Below are positions 56,327-64,000 of a DNA stretch of 64,000 bases, piece after piece. The DNA is from Elephas maximus indicus. Lineage: Eukaryota; Chordata; Mammalia; Proboscidea; Elephantidae. Numbering within the stretch: position 1 is the first letter of the stretch; each line of letters begins with the position of its first letter. A program made the position numbers and the translations under genes. The DNA lies in assembly GCF_024166365.1 (NCBI RefSeq), contig NC_064827.1, forward strand, positions 10,457,001-10,521,000, given 5' to 3'. The notes below the pieces were generated by a model. That model worked only from the letters and a program-made list of their open reading frames with translations, had not been told where the DNA came from and searched no databases.

Positions 56327-56515
56327 GAGTATTGTCTGATATAGTGCTGGAAAATAAGCCACTTAGACCCAAAGGAATTCAAAATACACAGGGGTTGCAA
56401 TAATGGACCCTAGCATACAAACAATCACGAAGACGGTGCAGGACCGGGCAAGGTTTCCTTCTGTTGTCCACGGGGTGGCCGTGACTCAATGGCAGCTACC
56501 CACAACAACAACAGA
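56327..56515 (+). mobile_element. RTE 5'/3' hybrid (join type 2), 5' part missing
   Basis: tattgtctgatatagtgctgg, ggaattcaaaatacacagg, then gcaataatggaccctagc and cgtgactcaatggcagc. The L1 end at 55815-56326 lies directly before it. Confidence 0.8.
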
Positions 56516-56957
56516 AGTCATGTATGTATTTGGAGAAGAGACGATATATTTTGCACAGAGAAGAACAGTTCAGACGCTCCACTGGTGTGTGTCTAATCCA
56601 TGGGATGCGGCCGAATTCTGACCAACTATGCTTTCTTGTCTCTGAGAATAGAGAGAAGGCAGGTAGGAGTGGTGATGGAGACAGGCAGTAAGACACCCAG
56701 GGAAAAGGTGAAAGTGGAAGTAGAAACAAGAGCTCAGCATGGCAGGCTGTGAACAGCTCATGTAGAGACCATCAACGTTTGCAGTGAAAACAGTAGAACT
56801 GCGCTCCTAGACCTCAACAGCCCCTCACACTGTATTGCTCTCATACATGGCCAGGGAGATTGGTAAAAGGAAAAGTGTGAGTCTCTGAGACAATGGGGTG
56901 AATGTTGATCGTTGTATTCTGTTTAAGAAGGCAGAAGAGAATGTAATGCTTGTTTTA
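56516..56957. other. intergenic, no recognised feature
   Basis: No exon recognised. Confidence 0.35.
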
Positions 56958-56972
56958 AAAATGTCCACCTTT

Positions 56973-57642
56973 GTCTGGGGTCTTAAACACTAGCAAGCGG
57001 CCATCTAAGATGCATCAATTGGTCTCAACCCACCTGGAGCAAAGCAGAATGAAGGACACCAAAGACACAAGGTAAATATGAGCCCAAGAGACAGAAAGGA
57101 CCACATAAACCAGAGACTGCATCAGCCTGAGACCAGAAGAACTAGATGGAGCCTGGCTACTGCCGATGACTGCCCTGACAGGGAACAAAACAGAGAATCC
57201 CTGATGCAGCAGGAGAGCAGTGGGACGCAGACCTCAAATTCTCATAAAAAGACCAGACTTAATGGTCTGACTGAGACCGGAGGGACCCCGGAATTCATGG
57301 CCCCCGGACCCTCTATTATCCCAAGACTGGAACCATTCCCAAAGCCAACTCTTCAAAGAGGGATTGGACTGGACTATAAGACAGAAAATGATGCTGGTGA
57401 GCAGTGAGCTTCTTGGTTCAGGTAGACACATGAGACTATGTGAGGAGCTCCTGTCTGGAGGCGAGATGAAAAGGCAGAGGGGAACAGGAGTTGGGTGAAA
57501 GGATGGCAGAATACAGGGTGGAGGGGAGGAGTGCGCTGTCACTTTAGGCGGATAGCGGCTAGGGTTATGTAGCAAGGAGTGTGTAAGTTTTTGTGTGAGA
57601 GACTGACTTAATTTGTAAACTTTCACTTAAAGCACAATAAAA
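56973..57642 (+). mobile_element. L1 3' end, lineage type, 670 bases
   Basis: gtcttaaacactagcaagcgg to aaagcacaataaaaa. Flanks aatgtccacctt / aagtgcccacctt (near 56960-56972 and 57645-57657). Confidence 0.9.
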
Positions 57643-57659
57643 AAGAAGTGCCCACCTTC

Positions 57660-57858
57660 ATGGCTAAATAATAATAGCTAACATTTGCTGCACTGTGATA
57701 AACACCTCCCATATTCTCCTTTAATCCTCACTGTAACCCTATGAGGTAGAAACTATGGTTAACCTCATTATAGGAAAGGAAGGTGAGGCTTGGCGAGGTG
57801 AAGCCAGGCAGCTGTCTGTCCACACTGCTAACATGTGGCAGGACCAGTGTTAAACTAG
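57660..57858 (-). repeat. MIR
   Basis: tagctaacatttgctgcac, ccctatgaggtagaaactatgg, aagtgaggcttggcg-type motifs. Confidence 0.75.
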
Positions 57859-57873
57859 GTCTGTCTGATCAGA

Positions 57874-57972
57874 CCACCAGCTGCTCTTGGGAACCCTATG
57901 GGGCAATTCTACTCTGCCCTGTAGGGTGGCTATAAGTCGGAATTGATGGCAACAGGTTTTTTTTTTTTTTTG
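57874..57972 (+). mobile_element. AfroSINE, 5'-truncated
   Basis: ccagctgctcttgggaacc to gatggcaacagg plus T-rich tail. Flanks gtctgatcaga (57863-57873) / gtctgaccaga (57973-57983). Confidence 0.9.
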
Positions 57973-57983
57973 GTCTGACCAGA

Positions 57984-58348
57984 AGGGGCAGCAGTGGTCC
58001 AGTGGTAGAATTCTCACCTTCCACGCAGGTGACCTGGGTTCAATTCCTGGCCAGTGCACCTCATGAGCAACCACGACCTGACTGTCAGTGGAGGCTTACG
58101 TGTTGCTAGGATGCTGAACAGGTTTTAGTGGAGCTTCTAGACTAAGACAGACTAGGAAGAAAGGCCTGGCAATCTCCTTCTGAAAATCAGCCAGTGAAAA
58201 CCCTGTGCATCACAACAGTCTGATCAACAACCGATTGTGGGAACGGCACTGGACCAGGTAGCATTTCTCACCGTCGTGTGTGGGGTCACCATTGCACATG
58301 GAGTCAGGGGCTGACTGGACGGCAGCTAACAACGGCAACAATATCTGT
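57984..58348 (+). mobile_element. tRNA-Gly-headed composite SINE, complete
   Basis: Head ggggcagcagtggtccagtgg, gtagaattctcaccttcc, B box ggttcaattcc; leader ctgaacaggttttagtgg; RTE tail ggggctgactggacggc. It starts directly at the right target duplication of the preceding SINE. Confidence 0.9.
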
Positions 58349-58799
58349 TCCCAGCTCAAGCCTTTGATCACTACCTTCTACCAGCAAAACCTAACAAACA
58401 TTTTAGTGGCTCAAGGGTTACACCATCGGCTTTCTGGGAAAATTCCCCTTATCCCTAGACCATGTCTGATAAATGGGGCAACATTGTATTTCTTAAACTG
58501 GCTAACTCTTGAGAGGACACATTCTAATGTAACAGGATAAATAGAACAATAAGAAAGGGTATTTAATAAAAAAGACATACAATTAAGCCATCCTAAAGGA
58601 AAGAGCACTGATTCAATTCTGCATTTAAAAAATGTCTGAAGGAGAAAAAAGCCATAGACTCAGGTCTAGTTTGTCTTTATGGGCTTCTGCTTGCTTCTCT
58701 GCATTCCTCAGTCTCTGCCATTTCAGAAATCTAGAGCTTTTTCCTGCCCTCTACAAGGGGGCTCTGGGTTTCCCAAAACAGGAGCCAACTAGCTGTGGA
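58349..58799. other. intergenic, no recognised feature
   Basis: No exon recognised. Confidence 0.35.
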
Positions 58800-59040
58800 G
58801 TTGTTAGCTGTTCCTGACCCATGCTGACCTCATGCTCAAGGGGACGAAATGCCCCCCGGTCCTGCACCATCGCCACGATCAGTTGCAGATGACACTGTTG
58901 TGATCCATAGGGTTTTCAGTGACTGATTTTCAGAAGTAGATTGCCAGGCCTTTCTTCCTAGTCTGTCTTAGTCTAGAAGCTCCACTGAAACCTGTTCAGC
59001 ACCCTGGCAGCACACAAACCACCAGACAAAACACAGCACA
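58800..59040 (-). mobile_element. RTE-leader/tail SINE, head missing
   Basis: gttagctgttcctgacccatg (tail) and ggcctttcttcctagtctg, ctgaaacctgttcagcacc (leader). The tRNA-Gly-like head is not found. Confidence 0.8.
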
Positions 59041-59139
59041 GCCACTAGAGCGAACCAGGGAGGCCCTTATGCTCCGTTCTTTGTGAGATTTAGACCGTGT
59101 TTGTAACGTCATCATTATGTAGACGCTTTCATCTAGGAG

Positions 59140-59192
59140 GGTTGCTGTGAGTCGGAATCGACTCAATGGCACTGGGTTTGCTTTTGTTTTTT
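59140..59192 (+). mobile_element. 53-base AfroSINE 3' end with 13-base perfect target duplication
   Basis: ggttgctgtgagtcggaatc to gggtttgcttttg plus T-run; tttcatctaggag at 59127-59139 and 59193-59205. Confidence 0.95.
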
Positions 59193-59205
59193 TTTCATCT
59201 AGGAG

Positions 59206-59539
59206 ACATGCTTTATACTGGGTGGATGCTCCAGAGGACCGTGAGCACTTGAATTCAGGACAGGCCACACTTCAGCTCAGCGTTTCCATCTCTCCAGGGA
59301 CTATCTGATATCTGCAGGTGCCCTTGTGGGAGGCCCCAGGTAAAGCCCACCTAGCAGAAAAGGAATTTTCTTCTGCTCAGTCTACTTGTGAATTTTTGCC
59401 GGACATAGTAAGCCCATTAAAATTTGCTCTGTTTCAAGAATGTACACTGATCACTAACTTAAAAAAAAAAAAAACTCTGATTCTTGTCATTTGTTTTTGA
59501 GGGAGTGGAGTTAATGGAGAATATGCAAAGGCAACCGAG
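59206..59539. other. intergenic, no recognised feature
   Basis: No exon recognised; A-run at 59461. Confidence 0.35.
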
Positions 59540-59738
59540 CCATAACCGTTGCCGTCAGCCCTGACCGCGGTGACCCCACGTGCGTCAGAGCAGAGCTGTG
59601 GTGGGAAGGCTTTCAGTGGCTGCTCTTCGGCCGTAGGCCACCAAGCCTTTCTTCTGAAGCACCTCGGGGTGGACTTGAACCTCCAACTTTTGAGTGAGCA
59701 GTCTAATGCTTAATCATTTGCACCACCAGAGACTCTGA
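59540..59738 (-). mobile_element. AfroSINE, 'gagtc' subtype, diverged
   Basis: ccgttgccgtcagccctg to tttgcaccaccagagactc. Confidence 0.9.
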
Positions 59739-59785
59739 ACGAAGGCAGCAGGAGGGGTCAAGTCCAGGTGGAAGGAGCCCACCCA

Positions 59786-59952
59786 AAAAACAAAAAAACC
59801 CCACTGGCGTCAAGTCAATTCCAACTCATAGCGACCCTATAGGAAAGAGTAGAATGGCCCCACTGGGTTTCCAAGAAGAATCTGGCAAATTTGAACTGCC
59901 AACCTTTTGGTTAGCAGCCATAGCGCTTAATCACTGCGCCACCGGGGTTTCC
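59786..59952 (-). mobile_element. AfroSINE, short subtype, well preserved
   Basis: ccccactggcgtcaagtcaa to cactgcgccaccggggtttcc. Confidence 0.95.
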
Positions 59953-60605
59953 TACATCATCTAATAGCGCCACCTAAAGACGCTTCTAGGAAAACCACAG
60001 CCTGCTCTACCAGGGTTGTACATTGAAAATAGCCCTGCAGTTATTAATGTAATGACAGTAATGATTACCCTGGGATCTATTTTTCAAGTACTCTCTTTTT
60101 CCATGTGGCTAAGAACACATCTTTTGAATGGGTTCTTGAGGTTAACACACAAGTGGCGGTGGGAGGTTGGAGAAAGTTTAGGGTGTTCTCCAGCCTGGAA
60201 TAACAAACAGCCATTTAAAATGATGCCGAGAAGGAGATCTATTGATATGGAAAGCCAGTCACAACATATTGTTAATGTTTTTTTAAAGTAGTTTTAAAGC
60301 AGTTTATGAGCCCATTTCTGTAATTTATATTTGTATAAAAAAAAAACTATAGAAGTGAAAAAAAGTCTGAACGACATAGACAAAATATCTCTAGACAGTA
60401 GAATTATAAGTGATATATATCTTTTTCTTTTCAAATGTTTCTGCTCAACCATGTATTCTATGTGCAAATTTTTAAGAAGTTTAACAGAACAGGCACTTTC
60501 TGTCTTTTGCATTTTGAGGGTTGGTTTTTGTAGAGCCTTCTGATCTTTTTTCTGATCTTTTCTAGATAGGATGTTCCCATTGTTTTCACCTGCCTGTTCT
60601 CACTC
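59953..60605. other. AT-rich intergenic, no recognised feature
   Basis: No exon recognised. Confidence 0.35.
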
Positions 60606-60755
60606 TGCAACCCTGGTGGCCCAGTGGCTGCTAACCAAAGGGTCACCAGTTTGAATCCACCAGGCGCTCCTTGGAAACCCTATGGGTCAGTTCCACTCTG
60701 TCCTATGGGGTCGCTATGAGTCGGGATTGACTTGACCGCCAAGGGTTTGGTTCTC
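60606..60755 (+). mobile_element. AfroSINE, short subtype, 5' deletion
   Basis: gcaaccctggtggcccagtgg to gacttgaccgccaaggg; a few bases of the head after the A box are lost. Confidence 0.9.
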
Positions 60756-60842
60756 ACTCTGGATCCCCAGGCTCAATAAAGAACTGGGCAGCTGGAATCT
60801 CTGCTTCTACGTGATGTTGTACTTGGTCCCTTTTGCTTTCAG

Positions 60843-60972
60843 AACCAAACCACCCACCTTTCAGTTAGCAGCCAAGCACTTAATCATTGCACTACCAGGG
60901 CTCCTTACAGAGTAGAACCACCCCATAGGGTTTTCTTGGCTTGTAATCTTTATGGAAGCAAGGAGCCACATA
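60843..60972 (-). mobile_element. AfroSINE with rearranged order
   Basis: The head (ctttcagttagcagccaagc to actaccagggctcc, 60855-60903) comes before the body (agagtagaaccaccccatagg, 60906-60970), the reverse of the normal minus order. Confidence 0.75.
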
Positions 60973-61499
60973 GTGGAGTAAATACCAAAGAAGACATTAC
61001 GGATCCGGGTGCCCAATTATAGAAATCACTTTAGATTTTATTGCAACTTGCAGTCTTTTAAACGAGCTTTGGGGTCTAGGCATGTCGTGTTTGCAGGATC
61101 CAGTCGGTACTGGTGGGGGAGGGGACCGGGAGGAAGGGATTGGCTGTGGCAGCCTCGCTTGCAGCCACCAACAATGTACAGCTTGGGTAAAGGGAGAGAC
61201 ATCTGGAGATGTTGGAGGAGCAATTAGCCATTCTGTAAATAGGTTGGAATCGGGATGGGAAAGGTTAAAGTTAACAGTGAGAGATTAAAAATAGTTTGGG
61301 CTTATTTGGCAAGAATGTGCTGTGTAGTTTTCTGCTAGAAATGGATTTGACAGCCCTCCACGGCATCTCAAGAAAAAAGCAGAAATACTTTGTTTTTCAA
61401 ACACCTATACCGACTCTGATTTTTTAACAGGCTAACAGAATCCTGAGTTTAGGAACCCAACAACGCCTTCTGAGATAAGTGGAGTAGACCAACATCCCC
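60973..61499. other. intergenic, no recognised feature
   Basis: No exon recognised. Confidence 0.35.
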
Positions 61500-61690
61500 A
61501 AAGTCAGTAGTTCTTAAACTTCAGCATCTAAATCGTGGAGAAGGCTAGACTGCTGGCCCCCACCCCAGAGTTTCAGGTTCACTATGCCCTGAGTGAGAAA
61601 TGCAGAGAATCTCCATGTCTGACAAGCTCCCACGTGTTGCTGAGGCTGCAGGTCCGGGGACCACACTTTGAGAAACACTGCCCTAAGCTG
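61500..61690 (+). repeat. MER5-like DNA transposon
   Basis: agttcttaaacttcagc, ccccagagtttcagg, gggaccacactttgagaaac. Confidence 0.8.
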
Positions 61691-61827
61691 CAGGTAAAGA
61701 TGGAGGCACCTGGAAGGAGAGAGGCCGAGGGAAGGCTGAGAAAATGAGTGTCAACTTCCACAGGGGGCTGAAGTCTCCATGTGATCGACTAGGCAGGTCT
61801 ACAGCCAGGAGTTCAGGGAGTCTGTAT

Positions 61828-62395
61828 CCAGCTGTTGTTGTTTCTGTTGCCATGGAGTCTGTGCCCACTCACGGTGACCCCATGTACGAGAGAACAAAAC
61901 TTTGCCCATTCCTGTGCTGTCATGGTTATTGATGGTATGCTTGAGCCCATTGTTTCCACCATCGGGTCAGTCCATCTCATTGAGGGTTTCCCTTGCTTTC
62001 ATTGGCCCTCTGCTTTACCAAACATGACGTCCTTTTCCAGTAATTGGTCCCTCCTGTGGATGTGTCCGTTGTGCTTTCATTGGCCCTCTGCTTTACCAAA
62101 CATGACGTCCTTTTCCAGTAATTGGTCCCTCCTGTGGATGTGTCCATTGGAAGTGAGTTGAAGTCTCAGATAATATTCTGTGATCCACAGGGTTTTCACC
62201 AGCTTATTTTCAGAAGGAGATCACCAGGCCTTTCTTCCTAGTCTGTCTTAGCCTGGAAGCTTTGCTGAGACCCGTCCACCATGGATGACCCTGCTGGTAT
62301 TTGAAATATCAGTGGCATAGCTTCCAGCATCACAGCAACATACAAGCTACCACAGTGTGATGGACTGACAGATGGGTAGAAGCTGAACCAGGTTA
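61828..62395 (-). mobile_element. RTE 5'/3' hybrid (join type 1) with internal tandem duplication
   Basis: RTE 3' tail at the left (tgttgccatggagtctgtgc), leader at the right (gcctttcttcctagtctgtc, cagcatcacagcaac). The junction lies at about 62165-62175 (cagataatattctgtgatcc). Confidence 0.85.
61990..62145. repeat. 78-base tandem duplication
   Basis: 61995-62067 and 62073-62145 are identical over 73 bases (gctttcattggccctctgc to ctgtggatgtgtcc); period 78. Confidence 0.97.
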
Positions 62396-62795
62396 TTATA
62401 CTGGATGTCTTCATTCTCAGTTTGGGCTGAGACCCAATAGCTTCCAACCACTTTCACATTCTGAATTGAAATCCTGGGGCCACCTAAGCCGAGGGGCTGA
62501 AAAGCAGTTTTGGCCATTTTCTTACCTGACTGTTCACCTGTAGTTCATAAGGAGGGTTTTATGGGGTAAGAGGAAGTCGGAGAACATACAGAGAATTTCT
62601 CTGGATGTAGTGGCTGGTGTTCTATGAGGCTGATCTCATGCCCTGAGGAAGGGGTGAGGGTGATTCCCTTTAACGTCCCATCTCCCATCTCCCTGTCTCT
62701 GGTGCAGTTTGCAGTCCTGGGCCCACTGATTTTCTGAAAGACCTCGAGAAGAGGGAGACCATTTCATCCCAGCTGCAATATATCAAAAGAGGGTT
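62396..62795. other. intergenic, no recognised feature
   Basis: No exon recognised. Confidence 0.35.
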
Positions 62796-62950
62796 GAAGC
62801 TGGAGCCAGAGGAACTGGGTTTTGCTCTTAATTCTGCCTCCAGCTAGCTGAATGCCTTGGCCAATTATTTATTTTCCCTGAGCCTCAGTTTCCTTGTCCG
62901 GAAAATGCGGAAAAGAATAATTCCTCCCTAGGGACTTTGTGAGAACTAAA
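62796..62950 (+). repeat. MIR
   Basis: ggaactgggttttgctc, gagcctcagtttccttgtcc, actttgtgagaactaaat. Confidence 0.85.
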
Positions 62951-62961
62951 TAAACACAACA

Positions 62962-63125
62962 AAACAACAACGAGACATCAGCTGCCGTTGAGCCGATTCC
63001 GACTCATGGCAGCCCCATGGGTTGCAGAGCAGAACTGTGCTGCACCGGCTACTGAGGCTGTGAACTTTTGGAAGTAGATTGTCAGGCCTTTCTTGGGAGA
63101 CACATTTGGGTGGGTTTGAACCAAA
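62962..63125 (-). mobile_element. AfroSINE, 5' (head) part lost
   Basis: agctgccgttgagccgattc, ggcctttcttgggagacac, ggtgggtttgaacc. Confidence 0.85.
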
Positions 63126-63477
63126 TAAGATAAACTGTTCAAGCACTATAACACATTTTTGTATACCACTGTGTATTTTCATAGCTCGAATGCTACTCTA
63201 CTTTTGCCCCCTGTGATGCAGTCCTCATGTCTGCAATGTTCTAAGTGGAACCTCCCCCCGACCACCACCCCGCCACGGGTGCAGTTCTGTTTTCTCCTCC
63301 TGGGGCTACACCTGAAGGACGGTCTTTACGTGTGCCTTGGGGCAGCGTGCGTTGGCGTATTATTTGAGAAAAATCAATTCTGCTTTAGAAGACAAAAACC
63401 CCTGGAAGGTATGGATAGACATGTTAGATAGAAATGGAGTCTGTAAAGAATGAAAATGCTGAACTTAGAAAGTCGTT
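63126..63477. other. intergenic, no recognised feature
   Basis: No exon recognised. Confidence 0.35.
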
Positions 63478-63698
63478 ACGGTTGTTGGGTGCTGTTGACT
63501 CAGTTCCAAGTCATGGTGACCCCATGTGACAGAGTAGAACTGCCCCACAGGGTTTTCTAGGCTGTAATCTTTATGGGAGCAGGTGGCCAGGTCTTTTCTC
63601 CTGCAGGGCCACTGGTGAGTTCGAACCACTGAGTTTTCAGTTAACACCCAAGCACTTCGCCATTGTGCCACCAGGGCTCCTGAGAAAGGAAAGAGGCA
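63478..63698 (-). mobile_element. AfroSINE, long subtype, complete
   Basis: ttgggtgctgttgactcag to gccattgtgccaccagggctcc. Confidence 0.95.
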
Positions 63699-64000
63699 CC
63701 TAATTTTTGTGATACCGTCAATATTCACGAGACCTTAAGTTGACCCCATCGATGGTGGCGGTTCCGGCTCCATGTTCTCTCTGCCCAAGATGTACGGATA
63801 ATAAAATTTGTGTTCTAAAACATCTCCCTCCCTCCAATGTTAAATGGGCCAAAGTTGAGCAAAACTGAGGGAAGACATTTCTGCAGCGAAGCAAAGGCAG
63901 GCCACGTTCGGCCTCAAACCTCTGTGCTGCCCTCCAGCCCGGCCCAGCCTGCTTCACTTTTCTGAGTCAAGAGTTTAATGGAGGCTGACCGCCAGGGCTT
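63699..64000. other. intergenic, no recognised feature
   Basis: Moderately GC-rich towards the end; no exon or repeat assigned. Confidence 0.35.

Noticed and set aside
57984-58060. tRNA-Gly gene
   Set aside because: Resembles tRNA-Gly with A and B boxes, but it is the head of a repeated SINE and runs on into RTE-derived sequence; the acceptor stem is not intact.

Overview
The window is mammalian nuclear DNA, almost certainly from an afrotherian (elephant, sea cow or a relative). The evidence is the repeat content: dozens of copies of a tRNA-headed SINE ending in a (gtcgctatgagtcggaat)-like 3' tail (AfroSINE), many pieces of an RTE/BovB-type LINE with the same tail, a lineage-type L1 3' end, and solo LTRs of an ERVL-MaLR type. 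Family names come from recognition of the sequences, not from a search. Gene content is low: the window is mostly intergenic DNA and introns.

Left end (1-2.6 kb, + strand): the last intron, the final coding exon (1593-1682) and the 3' UTR of PGM5. The 29 residues of that exon match the PGM5 C terminus. Next comes about 11 kb of SINE/L1/RTE/LTR-rich intergenic DNA. At 13.5-18.1 kb (- strand) is a complete two-exon TMEM252, with a TATA box, a short 5' UTR, a perfect GTAAGT donor and a recognisable acceptor. The two genes are convergent (tail to tail), the arrangement known at human 9q21.11, so the locus can be named with confidence. The TMEM252 reading frame runs about 66 codons past the point where the protein is expected to end. 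This is the most gene-relevant oddity in the window.

From 18.1 to 64 kb I find no host protein-coding exon. This part holds interspersed repeats of several ages, often nested, plus one processed pseudogene of RPL23A (36.2-37.35 kb) that is split by an RTE insertion. Target-site duplications can be read directly for many insertions. They give a relative order: MIR, L2 and MER5-like repeats are oldest; MaLR LTRs, RTE, AfroSINE and L1 3' ends lie on top of them.

I see no CRISPR, operon or other microbial feature, and nothing that amounts to a new biological system. The most interesting structures are RTE deletion derivatives that join the RTE 5' region to its 3' end at shared breakpoints, a composite SINE with a tRNA-Gly-like head fused to RTE parts, a SINE trimer, a probable L1 3' transduction, a 78-base tandem duplication, and the extended TMEM252 tail. 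Repeat boundaries without stated duplications are accurate to roughly 5-20 bases.
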